Shown: positions 17,873-27,021, counted from the first letter of the stretch. The stretch is 64,000 nt of DNA from Winogradskyella aurantiaca (GCF_003362725.1 NZ_QKTV01000007.1:62001-126000); one strand, 5' to 3'. The notes: generated by a model from the sequence alone, not told the origin. Numbers and translations: made by a program.

Positions 17873-20281
17873 GTGAATAAAGCCCTGCTAATTCTTATCC
17901 TTCTAGCGGTCTCCCTTAGTTTAAATGCTCAGATATCTATTTCGGGCAGTATTGTGGAAAAAGGAAGTAATCTTCCTCTTGAATATGCCACAATAACTTT
18001 TAGGAACCCCTCTGATCAGTCTGTTGTTACGGGAGATATTACTGACGAAAATGGGAAGTTTAATATTGAAATTCCACCAGGGATTTACAATATTAAATTT
18101 GAATACATTTCTTATAAAAGTGTTGAGCTGACTAATAGAGACTTACGTTCATCCACCAATCTGGGATCTATTCAATTAGAATTGGACATTGAAACTCTAG
18201 AACAGGTTGAAATTGTCGCGGAACGTACCAGTGTTGAGATAAAACTGGACAAGAAAATATACAATGTTGGTAAGGATCTTACGGTAAGAGGAGGAACTGT
18301 TAGTGATGTACTAGACAACATTCCCTCCGTATCGGTAGATGTAGAAGGAGTTGTTGCTCTAAGAGGTAATAATGATGTTCGCATACTAATTAACGGTAAA
18401 CCCTCTGCCCTGGTTGGTCTCAATAATTCTGACGCTCTGAGACAACTGCCTGCTGATGCCATTGAAAGAGTTGAAGTTATCACTTCACCTTCAGGAAGAT
18501 ATGATGCCGAAGGTACTGCAGGGATTCTTAATATCATTCTTAGGCGTAGTAAGCTGTTAGGATTTAATGGAGCTGTAACGGGGAACGTTGGTTATCCTGA
18601 TAGAGCGGGTATTTCTGGAAATGTTAATTACAGAATTGGTGATTTTAATTTTTTTAATACCACTAGTTATCTCTATCGTAAAAATCCTGGTAGAGCTTAT
18701 ACCAATACCTATTATTTAAGCACTGATAGAAGCTTAGAGGAAAATAGAGAATTTGTGCGCGCTCAAAACAGTTTCAATACTAACCTTGGTCTGGAATATT
18801 TTATCAATGATGCTAATACAATTACTGCATCTGTTCAATACAGAAATGCCGACGAGGATAATAAAACTATTAATACTATTAATGAGTTCAATGAAATGGA
18901 TGACCTCATTAATACCATTTTAAGAATTGATCCAGAATTGGCTAAAGACAAAACTGTCCAGTATGGCATTGACTATGATACTTATTTTGGCGGTGATACC
19001 AATCACACCTTTAAATTTAGTTTTCAGGATGAAGATTCTCAAGAAACAGAGCAATCCTTAATATTTCAGGATGGTGATCCAGTTGAAGACGTTACAACCG
19101 ATGAAAAGCAAGACCGTTTGTTTTTCCAGGCGGATTATGTACTGCCACTTTCAGAATTTAGCCAAATTGAAGCAGGTTATCAAGGTAGGTTTTTGACTTT
19201 AGATACAGATTATATTATCTTCTTTGTAGATGAAAATGGTGATTTCATTTTAAATGAAGATCTCAGTAACAACCTTGTCTATAAGGAAAATGTGAATGCA
19301 GCTTACACTCAATTTGGCAGCAAAATAAAGGAGAAATTCAGTTATCTGCTAGGTCTGAGAATGGAACATTCAGATATCACCATAAATCAAATTACTACAG
19401 AGGACTTTAATAAAAAGGTTTACACTGATTTTTTCCCTAGTGTTAACTTGGCTTATGAGTTTACTGAAGATCAAAATATAACTTTGGGTTTTAATCGACG
19501 TATCAGGCGTCCACGGTCCAGATTTATCAACCCCTTCCCGTCCAGAAGTTCAGCAACCAATTTGTTTCAAGGGAATCCAGATTTGAATCCAAGTTATTCC
19601 AATGTTTTTGACTTAGGTTATTATGAAAATTACGGAAAGCTGTCCGTAAACGGTTCTGTATATTACTCACATGCTACCGATGTATTTGTATTTATTACAG
19701 AAGAAACAGGAGACACAGTAATCATTGGTGATACGGAAGTTCCTGTTATAAGACGTACTCCAATTAATCTTGCTTCAAACGATCGGTATGGCTTTGAGTT
19801 TACGGTAACATGGCGCCCCAATAAGAAATGGAACGTCAATACCAATTTTAATATCTTTCAATCCATCACCACAGGTGAATTCGAAGGTACAGACTTTGGC
19901 GCTGAAAATTTAAGTTGGTTTATAAGGCTCAATAATAAATACACACTTCCAGGAAAAATAGACTGGCAAACGCGACTTAATTATCGTGGTCCTCGCCTGG
20001 ACGCTCAAAATGAGACAGAAGGTATTTTTTCAATGAATATGGCATTTAGTAAGGATGTCTTTAAAGAACGAGGTTCTATTACATTCACTATTAATGATCT
20101 TTTGAATTCCAGGATTCGAAAAACCAATACCGTGACTCCAACTTTTGAAACCAATAGCGAATTCCAAAGACGCTTCAGAACATTTAATCTCGCTTTTACC
20201 TATCGTTTCAATCAAAAGAAAAACAACCGAAATCAAGTTGGAAGAAATGGTGGTGGAGATGACGATACCCCAGACTTTTAG
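17873..20281 (+). CDS. TonB-dependent outer-membrane receptor family protein (OMP_b-brl_3 type)
   Basis: An 802-residue outer-membrane protein. The GTG at 17873 begins the signal peptide (VNKALLILILLAVSLSLNAQ); no ATG is near. Domains: a carboxypeptidase-regulatory-like beta-sandwich (about 22-105, with GSIVEKGSNLPLEYATITF), a plug (about 120-225) with GGTVSDVLDNIPSVSVD and VEVITSPSGRYDAEGTAGILNIIL, and a C-terminal beta-barrel to the end with FNRRIRRPRSRFINPF. The barrel ends FTYRFNQKK and a short polar tail follows rather than ending at an aromatic. There is no SusD partner, so it is not a standard glycan SusC. The substrate is unknown. Confidence 0.85.
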   Translation: MNKALLILILLAVSLSLNAQISISGSIVEKGSNLPLEYATITFRNPSDQSVVTGDITDENGKFNIEIPPGIYNIKFEYISYKSVELTNRDLRSSTNLGSIQLELDIETLEQVEIVAERTSVEIKLDKKIYNVGKDLTVRGGTVSDVLDNIPSVSVDVEGVVALRGNNDVRILINGKPSALVGLNNSDALRQLPADAIERVEVITSPSGRYDAEGTAGILNIILRRSKLLGFNGAVTGNVGYPDRAGISGNVNYRIGDFNFFNTTSYLYRKNPGRAYTNTYYLSTDRSLEENREFVRAQNSFNTNLGLEYFINDANTITASVQYRNADEDNKTINTINEFNEMDDLINTILRIDPELAKDKTVQYGIDYDTYFGGDTNHTFKFSFQDEDSQETEQSLIFQDGDPVEDVTTDEKQDRLFFQADYVLPLSEFSQIEAGYQGRFLTLDTDYIIFFVDENGDFILNEDLSNNLVYKENVNAAYTQFGSKIKEKFSYLLGLRMEHSDITINQITTEDFNKKVYTDFFPSVNLAYEFTEDQNITLGFNRRIRRPRSRFINPFPSRSSATNLFQGNPDLNPSYSNVFDLGYYENYGKLSVNGSVYYSHATDVFVFITEETGDTVIIGDTEVPVIRRTPINLASNDRYGFEFTVTWRPNKKWNVNTNFNIFQSITTGEFEGTDFGAENLSWFIRLNNKYTLPGKIDWQTRLNYRGPRLDAQNETEGIFSMNMAFSKDVFKERGSITFTINDLLNSRIRKTNTVTPTFETNSEFQRRFRTFNLAFTYRFNQKKNNRNQVGRNGGGDDDTPDF

Positions 20282-20353
20282 TTTTCGAATCTAGACTAGA
20301 GATTTCACCAACTAAATCATCGAATTTTAAAATAAAATATTGAACTCATGCAT

Positions 20354-20372
20354 GTTAGTTGCATGCTAACTA
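20354..20372. repeat. Short inverted repeat upstream of the LpxR-like gene
   Basis: TAGTT (20356-20360) and AACTA (20368-20372) flank the palindromic GCATGC. It lies about 29 bases before the TTG start of the LpxR-like gene and no -7 box was found there. It may be an operator, or chance. Confidence 0.35.
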
Positions 20373-20400
20373 TTACATTTAAAATAAAAAACAATAAGGC

Positions 20401-21375
20401 TTGAAGCGTTCAGTTTTTGCACTAATTATCGCATATGTCCTTTTTTGTCAATTAGTTAATTCACAAAACCAAGATCCTTACAAATTCTCTTTGCACATTT
20501 CAAGTGATAATGATGCCTTTAGCGCAGCACGAAATTTTGATCGTTATTATACCTATGGTGCCGGAATTAAATTATCGTTTAAAGCGGATAGTATATTAGG
20601 ATTGCAACGATTATTCAGCAACAAAGAGCATTACTTTTTTAATGCTGGAATACGCTCTGAGGGCTATACCCCTTCTAGATTTGAATTTACTGGTGCTGAC
20701 CCTGAAGAGATAGAGCTTAATATGGATAGGCCCTTTGCAGGACTGTTATACGGAACATTTGACGTCACCTATATATTTCGAGATTGGTTTTTCAAGACAG
20801 AACTGTTATTAGGGGTTATGGGTCCCTCTGCTCAAAGTAAAGAAATTCAAGATTGGATTCATGATAATATTACAGATGATCCAAGATTTGATGGTTGGAC
20901 CTTGCAAATGCCAGATCAGCTTATTGCAAATCTCAATGTGACAGGCGCCTATAATCTCGATATCAATAATTGGTTTGATCTTTATGGTCAAGCTCGAGCA
21001 AGAATAGGTAATTTATTCATTGATGCCACACCAACAGTAGGTTTTAGGCTAGGTAAGTTTAGCTCTATATCTAAAACTGGAGCTTTTGGAAACAACCTAA
21101 TTGCAGACAATGATATCTTCGAGATTTATATACGCAGTTCTTTTTCGTATACTTTAGCAGCCTTTAACGGTACAGCTCAAGGTAATTTGTTCTATGATAA
21201 TTTTCAATATGCCGTTAAAGACCTTAATAACTTTTATCCTTCAATGTCTCACGGAATCTTTGTTAGTATTAGGCGTTTTGTAATAAGTTGGGATAATTAT
21301 TTCACATATGGTGAGGTCACCAAAGGAATCGACCATATTTATGGCAGATTCGGCATTTCTTATCGTTTTAGATAG
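20401..21375 (+). CDS. LpxR-family lipid A 3'-O-deacylase-like outer-membrane protein
   Basis: A 324-residue protein of the LpxR (DUF2219) family, outer-membrane barrels that remove the 3'-acyloxyacyl chain from lipid A. Translation appears to begin at TTG 20401: an in-frame TAA lies two codons upstream and the codons from TTG make a signal peptide (KRSVFALIIAYVLF..., ending near LVNSQ). Family motifs: SSDNDAFSA (about 32-40), DRYYTYGAGI (about 45-54), the DRPFAGLLYG segment (about 108-117) and GVMGPSAQSKEIQDWIH (about 137-153), whose His corresponds to the catalytic residue. The C-terminus ends in an aromatic-flanked strand, FGISYRFR. The family assignment is firm; lipid A activity in Bacteroidota is inferred. 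Confidence 0.82.
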   Translation: MKRSVFALIIAYVLFCQLVNSQNQDPYKFSLHISSDNDAFSAARNFDRYYTYGAGIKLSFKADSILGLQRLFSNKEHYFFNAGIRSEGYTPSRFEFTGADPEEIELNMDRPFAGLLYGTFDVTYIFRDWFFKTELLLGVMGPSAQSKEIQDWIHDNITDDPRFDGWTLQMPDQLIANLNVTGAYNLDINNWFDLYGQARARIGNLFIDATPTVGFRLGKFSSISKTGAFGNNLIADNDIFEIYIRSSFSYTLAAFNGTAQGNLFYDNFQYAVKDLNNFYPSMSHGIFVSIRRFVISWDNYFTYGEVTKGIDHIYGRFGISYRFR

Positions 21376-21384
21376 TAACCATAA

Positions 21385-21414
21385 AAAAACACGCTTGAAT
21401 TCAAACGTGTTTTT
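21385..21414. terminator. Bidirectional hairpin terminator
   Basis: The stem aaaaacacg (21385-21393) with cgtgttttt (21406-21414) encloses a TTGAATTCAA palindrome, so the helix extends across one mismatch. The A-rich and T-rich arms serve both the LpxR-like gene and the convergent aceA. Confidence 0.88.
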
Positions 21415-21466
21415 CCCTAACTAATAAACCAATTAACAAATTGAGAATTATGTCACTATTTGTAAT

Positions 21467-23098
21467 TTATATTATAGCAACCAAGTTTTCTTCTTTTTTA
21501 AGTGTTTCAAAATTTTCTTCAAATTGATTTGATGTATTTTTTGCACCACCTGCCTTTAGAGCCTTATCACCAGCGAAAAATGTCTTATGATCATCGCCAA
21601 GGTCAGACCCAGCCATTCTCTGGTGTTTTACACAAGACACACCCTTACGAATTTCCTGGCGTTGTACATTTTTAACATACGCTAACATGCCTTCAGTACC
21701 AAAATATCCTTGAGATAAATCATTCATATGCAATGCGGTTGTATGGTATGTTGGCAAGGTGATTAAGTGATGGAATATTCCGGCTTCTTGAGCACCATCC
21801 AACTGAAAAGTTCTGATTTTCTCATCTGCTCTTAAACTTAACTCGGTATTATCATATTTCGAATTCATTAAATTTTCACGATCATACATAGAAACATCTT
21901 CACCAGCTAAAAGCATGGCATCATAAGCCTGATGTCTAAAATTAAGGGTCCAGTTAAATGAGGGTGAATTATTGTAAACCAACTTGGCATCTGGAACTAC
22001 CTGTTTAACTCGATTCATCATAAGAGCAATTTGATGAACATCAGGAGTTGGAGTTTCAATCCATAAAAGGTCTGCCCCGTTTTGAAGACTGGTAATACAA
22101 TCCAGTACCACTCTATCAATATTAGTGCCTTCACTAAATTTATAGAGCCCGTTTGCTAGGCGTTTCGGGCGCATTAATTTCCCATTGCGCTTTATAAGGA
22201 CATCGTCTTCCTTTGCCTCATTGATCGTAATTTCTTCTGCATCTACAAATGCTAAATACTGTGAGGCCAAGTCACCAGGTTCTTTACTAACTGGTAATTT
22301 TTGGGTTAAACCTGCACCTTCAGAGTCTGTTCTGGCTACAATAATACCATTGGTCACTCCTAGCTCTAAAAAAGCATAACGTACAGCATTAAGCTTAGCT
22401 ATAAAATCTTCATGAGGTACTGTTACTTTACCATCCTGATGGCCACATTGCTTCGCATCAGATACCTGATTTTCAATTTGAATCGCGCAAGCACCTGCAA
22501 GGATCATTTTTTTGGCGAGTAAATATGTTGCCTCTTCATTTCCAAAACCGGCATCAATATCGGCTATGATCGGCACTACGTGTGTTTGAAAATTATCAAT
22601 TTGGTCTTGTACATTTTCACCATTTTCTTGTCGTCTAAACAAATCATTAAGCTCAATTGCATCTGCTTGTCTCAAGAAATCATATATCTCAGCTATAAGG
22701 GCTGGAACAGCTGTTTTTTCATGCATGGATTGATCTGGAAGTGGCCCAAATTCTGAGCGCAGTGCAGCAACCATCCATCCAGACAAGTATAGATAGCGTT
22801 TTTCTGTTGTTTGATGGTGCTTTTTAACTGCAATCATTTTTTGTTGTGCCACAAATCCATGCCAGCAACCAAGAGATTGGGTATACTTGGAATTATCTAG
22901 ATCATACTCAGCCATATCTTTACGCATAATATCAGCCGTATACTTGGCTATTTCCAGGCCTGTACTAAAACGATTTTGAAGCATCATTCGGGCAGCATTC
23001 TGCGGAGTAATAGCATTCCATGCTGGCCCGTACTTGGCTTTTAAGTTTTTTACAGCTTCGTAAGCTGATTGGTAGTCGTTGGATGATAAATTTTTCAT
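21467..23098 (-). CDS. aceA: Isocitrate lyase
   Basis: The 543-residue first enzyme of the glyoxylate shunt, splitting isocitrate into succinate and glyoxylate. The active-site loop is KQCGH (216-220) in DAKQCGHQDGKVTVPHEDF, the Gln-containing variant found in the longer isocitrate lyase class rather than the KKCGH of E. coli. Metal- and substrate-binding segments ADIDAGFGNEEATYLLAKKM (179-198), ARTDSEGAG and NNSPSFNW are intact. It follows aceB by 64 bases on the same strand, and no -7 box was seen in the gap, so it is probably read from the aceB promoter. A hairpin lies in that gap. Control by the divergent regulator at 24881 is likely. Confidence 0.95.
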   Translation of the reverse strand: MKNLSSNDYQSAYEAVKNLKAKYGPAWNAITPQNAARMMLQNRFSTGLEIAKYTADIMRKDMAEYDLDNSKYTQSLGCWHGFVAQQKMIAVKKHHQTTEKRYLYLSGWMVAALRSEFGPLPDQSMHEKTAVPALIAEIYDFLRQADAIELNDLFRRQENGENVQDQIDNFQTHVVPIIADIDAGFGNEEATYLLAKKMILAGACAIQIENQVSDAKQCGHQDGKVTVPHEDFIAKLNAVRYAFLELGVTNGIIVARTDSEGAGLTQKLPVSKEPGDLASQYLAFVDAEEITINEAKEDDVLIKRNGKLMRPKRLANGLYKFSEGTNIDRVVLDCITSLQNGADLLWIETPTPDVHQIALMMNRVKQVVPDAKLVYNNSPSFNWTLNFRHQAYDAMLLAGEDVSMYDRENLMNSKYDNTELSLRADEKIRTFQLDGAQEAGIFHHLITLPTYHTTALHMNDLSQGYFGTEGMLAYVKNVQRQEIRKGVSCVKHQRMAGSDLGDDHKTFFAGDKALKAGGAKNTSNQFEENFETLKKEENLVAII

Positions 23099-23126
23099 AG
23101 TTTTGAATTGATTTTATGTAATTAAG

Positions 23127-23164
23127 TCCCGCATAGAATGTTGCCGCATTCGCGGGATTTTTTT
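23127..23164. terminator. Intergenic hairpin between aceB and aceA
   Basis: TCCCGC (23127-23132) pairs with GCGGGA (23152-23157), and inside it GAATG (23136-23140) with CATTC (23147-23151), followed by seven Ts on the + strand. The T tract faces away from the direction of aceBA transcription, where an A tract precedes the hairpin. It may instead be a processing or stability element within aceBA mRNA. Confidence 0.5.
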
Positions 23165-24761
23165 ATAGATTCTCGTAACCAGGCAAGGTTAAAAACTCCT
23201 CAAATTTCTCTTGAATTACCAGATTCCTAAAAAGACTAATAGCCATAGGAAACTTAGTTTTTTCTATTTTGTGTTCTCCTACTTCGGTTATTATCTTTTC
23301 TACTTCATCGTAGAATATAGTTTCAAAAAGAGCTAAATTAAATTCTCTTCCATCTGCCAAAGTCACTTTTTTATGTAACCATTGCCATACCTGTGTTCTG
23401 GAAATTTCAGCCGTTGCCGCATCTTCCATTAAATTATATAAGGCCACTGCGCCAAAACCTCGTAACCAAGCTTCTATATATAAGATACCAACGTTAATAT
23501 TTTTACGTATACCAGTTTCAGTTACAGTACCCTTTGGAATTTCAACTAAGTCTTGTTCAGTAACAGAAACATCTTCACGCTTCTTAAAAATTTGATTTGG
23601 TGTTGGCATGTATTTATCAAATTCTGATATTGCCACCTCTACCAAGGCTGGATGAGCTACCCATGTGCCGTCGTGACCATTTTTAGCCTCGCGCTCTTTA
23701 TCTAAACGCACCTTTTCCAGGGCCTCTGTATTAGCTTTGGGATTGTTTCTTATTGGAATCTGAGCTGCCATACCACCCATAGCATGAATACCACGTTTAT
23801 GGCAACGTTGAATAACGTAATTAGAATAGGCAGCCATAAATGGAGTTGTCATAGTCACCTGATCCCTGTCTGGCACCACAAAATCCTTATGGTTTCTAAA
23901 CTTCTTTATGTATGAGAAAATGTAATCCCATCTCCCACAATTCAGCCCAACAATGTGATCTTTAAGCTCATATATTAATTCATCTAACTGAAAACTAGCC
24001 GTAATTGTTTCAATTAATAGAGTCGCTTTAAAGGTGCCTTTATTGACGTTTAGATATTCTTGAGCAAACTCAAAAACATCATTCCACCAACGCGCTTCTA
24101 AATAGTGCTCGAGTTTTGGCAAATAAAAGTATGGAGCTGTTCCTTTTTCTAATAAGGCATGAGTATTGTGAAAGACATATAAGCCAAAGTCCACTAAACT
24201 CCCAGACATCTCCTGCCCGTCAATTTTTAAGTGCTTTTCATTTAGGTGTAATCCTCTAGGACGTACCAATAGAACTGCTGTATCCTCATTTAAGGTATAG
24301 ACCTTACCGCGACCTGAATCCTCAAGGCGAATAGTTCCTAAATTGGCCTCTAAAAGATTTAGTTGTCCCTTCATACAATTGTCAAAACTTGGGGCATTAG
24401 AATCTTCAAAGTCAGCCATAAAAGTTTTAGCACCTGAGTTCAATGCATTAATTACCATTTTTCTATCAACTGGTCCGGTGATTTCAACACGTCTGTCCCT
24501 TAAATCTTCTGGTATGGAAGCTGCCACCCAATCACCCTGTCTTATAGACTGAGTTTCTTTTGGAAAAATCGGATAATTACCAGCATCAAAATAAGCTTGT
24601 TCTGCCTCTCTTAAACTCAATAACTCGACACGTCTTGCATTAAATTTTTGATGCATGTCAATTAAAAAGGAAAGTGCTTCCTCTGTTAAAATTCTTGAAT
24701 AAGCTTTTGTTGGCACATCTTTAATTCTATGATCTTCTCGAGTTGTTTGTAAGGTTTCCAT
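23163..24761 (-). CDS. aceB: Malate synthase A
   Basis: A 532-residue enzyme condensing glyoxylate with acetyl-CoA to malate, the second glyoxylate-shunt step. Recognisable blocks: TGPVDRKMVINALNSGAKTFMADFEDSNAP (about 95-124), VLLVRPRGLHLNE (about 160-172) with the catalytic arginine, IETITASFQLDELIYEL (about 250-266), GLNCGRWDYIFSYIKK (about 273-288) and DGTWVAHPALVEVA (about 371-384). The length fits the malate synthase A class (about 530), not the 720-residue G class. The gene leads the aceB-aceA unit and diverges from the RamB/ScfR-like regulator, with a perfect 26-bp palindrome between them. The ATG at 24761 is 43 bases from that palindrome. Confidence 0.95.
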   Translation of the reverse strand: METLQTTREDHRIKDVPTKAYSRILTEEALSFLIDMHQKFNARRVELLSLREAEQAYFDAGNYPIFPKETQSIRQGDWVAASIPEDLRDRRVEITGPVDRKMVINALNSGAKTFMADFEDSNAPSFDNCMKGQLNLLEANLGTIRLEDSGRGKVYTLNEDTAVLLVRPRGLHLNEKHLKIDGQEMSGSLVDFGLYVFHNTHALLEKGTAPYFYLPKLEHYLEARWWNDVFEFAQEYLNVNKGTFKATLLIETITASFQLDELIYELKDHIVGLNCGRWDYIFSYIKKFRNHKDFVVPDRDQVTMTTPFMAAYSNYVIQRCHKRGIHAMGGMAAQIPIRNNPKANTEALEKVRLDKEREAKNGHDGTWVAHPALVEVAISEFDKYMPTPNQIFKKREDVSVTEQDLVEIPKGTVTETGIRKNINVGILYIEAWLRGFGAVALYNLMEDAATAEISRTQVWQWLHKKVTLADGREFNLALFETIFYDEVEKIITEVGEHKIEKTKFPMAISLFRNLVIQEKFEEFLTLPGYENL

Positions 24762-24804
24762 GGCTATGATTGTTTTATGACAACAATATTACAAAATATT
24801 TTAT

Positions 24805-24830
24805 ATAATTAGCGAACGTTCGCTAATTAT
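24805..24830. promoter_or_regulatory. Perfect 26-bp palindrome, candidate operator for the glyoxylate regulator
   Basis: A gapless 26-bp palindrome with centre AACGTT. The right half reads GTTCGCTAATTAT (24818-24830) and the left half is its exact reverse complement. It occupies the middle of the 119-bp space between aceB (start 24761) and the divergent regulator (start 24881). A degenerate half-site TTCGCCAAAT occurs at 24836-24845. The site suits a dimeric HTH regulator controlling both directions. Confidence 0.8.
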
Positions 24831-24866
24831 TTTTATTCGCCAAATATTAACCTTAAACTTTTAGTG

Positions 24867-24874
24867 TATATTTG
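24867..24874 (+). promoter_or_regulatory. -7 box TATATTTG for the regulator gene
   Basis: TATATTTG matches TAnnTTTG. Transcription is predicted at about 24880, at or next to the ATG at 24881, so the message would be leaderless or nearly so. A TTG at 24872 lies inside the box. Confidence 0.6.
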
Positions 24875-24880
24875 CTAGTA

Positions 24881-26365
24881 ATGGAACAAGACTATATTAA
24901 AATTATTTTTGGGTTAAAGCTCAAGCAAATCCGTACAGAACGGGACTTATCCCTATTCGGACTTTCGAAATTGACAGGATTATCAAAATCCTATCTCAAT
25001 GAAATTGAAAAAGGAAAAAAATATCCAAAACCTGACAAAATTAATTTGCTATCCGAGCACTTAGATGTCTCCTACGACGAATTGGTATCCTTAAAGCTTG
25101 ATAAAAATCTCGCACCTATTGGAGAGATACTACAGTCTAAAGTTTTAAAAGACATACCTCTAGAGCTTTTTGGTGTACAGGAAAGCACACTTATAGATAT
25201 TATATCCAATGCCCCTGCAAAGGTTACAGCCTTTATTAGTACTATTATTGAAATTGCAAGGCACTATAATTTCAGTAGAGAAAGTTTTTATTTAGCTGCT
25301 GTACGTTCATTTCAAGAAGCCAATCTCAATTATTTCGAAGATTTAGAAAAGGCTGTTGTTTCTTTTAGTAAGAAGTATCAGGTACCCCTAACGCGCTCTA
25401 TTAGTTCTAAAGAACTTGAAGATGTATTAGTAGAAGAATACGGCTATATCGTTAACAATGATGAGCTAAAAGCCCACACCGAACTTGAAAATCTTCGATC
25501 TGTATTTGTGCCTGAAACTAAGACACTTCTTTTATCTACCAACATAGATGAGGCCCAACGTTGCTTTATTTATGCTAAGGAAATTGCCTATAACTTTTTA
25601 GATTTAAAAGAACGCCTTTATACATTTTCATGGATTGCTTTCGAAAGTTTTGATGAAGTATTAAACAACTTTTACGCTTCCTATTTTGCTGGGGCTTTAG
25701 TACTTCCACGTCAGGAATTCACTAAAGAATTAAAATCAATATTTGAACAAAAAACATTTAAAAAGCAACCTTTTTACAACTTAATCCGCTCTTTCAACGC
25801 TTCCCCAGAATCCTTCTATCAGCGACTTACTAATATTCTTCCCAGAGATTTTAAGTTAAAGCAATTGTTTTTCCTGAGGTTTTCGCATTTAAAAGTTACA
25901 AATCACTACCATTTAAATAAAGAATTGCACTTATCCAGGCAGCAATCCCCTCATGGAAACGAAACTGACGAGCATTATTGCAGAAAATGGATCTCCTTAA
26001 AAGTCCTTGATCGTATTGAATCTAACCAATCTGATCATGAATTTGAGATTCAAATATCGCATTACCCAAACGATGAGCGTTATTATCTAGTCATGGCATC
26101 CGCTACTCAAGATCCTTTTAAACCTGATTTTTATCGCAGTATTTCAGTTGGAATTCCAATCGATGCTGCCCTAAAAAGAAGAATTTCATTTCTTGACGAT
26201 CCCAATATATCTTCAGAAACTGTTGGAGTCACTTGTGAGCGTTGCCCAATAACAGATTGTAGGGTGCGTCAAGCACCAGCTAGCATACTTACAAAAGAGC
26301 TTAAGGACTTGAAAATATCCAAGGTAGTAACAGAAATACAGGAAAAATATTCCAAACCTAATTAA
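24881..26365 (+). CDS. XRE-type regulator with ImmA/IrrE-like and DUF2083 domains (RamB/ScfR-like)
   Basis: A 494-residue regulator. An N-terminal helix-turn-helix (about 5-60) contains LSKLTGLSKSYLNEIEKGKKYPK. The middle (about 150-260) resembles an ImmA/IrrE (Peptidase M78) domain, but the HExxH zinc site is degenerate (IYAKEIAYNFLDLKERLY), so proteolysis is unlikely. The C-terminal DUF2083-like region ends with a cysteine cluster, CERCPITDCRV (about 457-467), probably metal- or ligand-binding. This is the architecture of RamB and ScfR, acyl-CoA or acetate-sensitive regulators of glyoxylate, methylcitrate and acetate genes. Divergence from aceB across a perfect palindrome strongly suggests it controls aceBA and itself; the ligand is inferred. 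Its stop overlaps the convergent HAD gene by 4 bp. Confidence 0.85.
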   Translation: MEQDYIKIIFGLKLKQIRTERDLSLFGLSKLTGLSKSYLNEIEKGKKYPKPDKINLLSEHLDVSYDELVSLKLDKNLAPIGEILQSKVLKDIPLELFGVQESTLIDIISNAPAKVTAFISTIIEIARHYNFSRESFYLAAVRSFQEANLNYFEDLEKAVVSFSKKYQVPLTRSISSKELEDVLVEEYGYIVNNDELKAHTELENLRSVFVPETKTLLLSTNIDEAQRCFIYAKEIAYNFLDLKERLYTFSWIAFESFDEVLNNFYASYFAGALVLPRQEFTKELKSIFEQKTFKKQPFYNLIRSFNASPESFYQRLTNILPRDFKLKQLFFLRFSHLKVTNHYHLNKELHLSRQQSPHGNETDEHYCRKWISLKVLDRIESNQSDHEFEIQISHYPNDERYYLVMASATQDPFKPDFYRSISVGIPIDAALKRRISFLDDPNISSETVGVTCERCPITDCRVRQAPASILTKELKDLKISKVVTEIQEKYSKPN

Positions 26366-27021
26366 TAATGATGCTCCTGTAGCTTCCTATAACTAATTTC
26401 AGAGAAATCAGATATTATAGCGTCCGCCAGTTCATAGTCTTGCCCGGTTGAATGCAAACTTTTATAGGCAAAACAAAATATTCCAGCAGCATTTGCTGCT
26501 TTTATTCCATTTGTTGAATCCTCAATGACAAAGCATTCTGAATTGTCAAAACCAGAGGCCAACGCTGACTTTTCAAAAATAGCTGGATGCGGCTTGGATT
26601 TGAGTAAATCTGCACCACTAAACTTATGAGTAAAGAATTGGTCGAGATCAAATCGCTTAAAAATTCGATCAATATTCCCCATGGAAGCAGAAGAAGCCAC
26701 AATCAACATCATCCCATTGTTATAATAATCTTGAATACGTTCAAACACTCCATCTATTAAGGTTAGAGCCTTACTATTATTAAAGAGATCGATAAAATGA
26801 TCTCGCTTGATTCTTACCAATTGATCAGGCATCATCATTAAATTGAAATGATCTACCAAACGCTTGCAGATATTTAAGGTGGACTGTCCTGTAAACGATT
26901 CATACAGCTCTGCAGACACATCAATGCCAACTTCTTTAAACATCAAATGGTAGGCCTGGTAATGCAATGGCTCCGTGTCCACAATTACCCCATCCATATC
27001 AAAAATTGCTACTTTATACAT
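26362..27021 (-). CDS. HAD-superfamily phosphatase (beta-phosphoglucomutase-like)
   Basis: A 219-residue haloacid dehalogenase-like hydrolase. From the ATG at 27021, motif I is FDMDGVIVDTEP (residues 6-17, nucleophile Asp7, acid/base Asp9). The helical cap follows (about 20-85), then motif II in IVASSAS (about 107-113), motif III Lys in LKSKPHP (about 140-146) and motif IV VIEDSTNGIKAANAAG (about 164-179). This fits subfamily I with a C1 helical cap, the group containing beta-phosphoglucomutase and sugar-phosphate phosphatases. A TTG at 27039 falls in the -7 box and is not the start. The substrate is not identifiable. Confidence 0.88.
   Translation of the reverse strand: MYKVAIFDMDGVIVDTEPLHYQAYHLMFKEVGIDVSAELYESFTGQSTLNICKRLVDHFNLMMMPDQLVRIKRDHFIDLFNNSKALTLIDGVFERIQDYYNNGMMLIVASSASMGNIDRIFKRFDLDQFFTHKFSGADLLKSKPHPAIFEKSALASGFDNSECFVIEDSTNGIKAANAAGIFCFAYKSLHSTGQDYELADAIISDFSEISYRKLQEHHY

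Noticed and set aside
18172-18537. Minus-strand open frame of 121 codons inside the TonB-type receptor gene
   Set aside because: Antisense to the conserved plug domain, Ser/Thr-rich composition mirrors the coding strand, no start context.
23127-23164. Hairpin between aceB and aceA as a simple terminator of aceB
   Set aside because: Its T tract is on the opposite strand to aceB transcription, so normal intrinsic termination of aceB is not supported.
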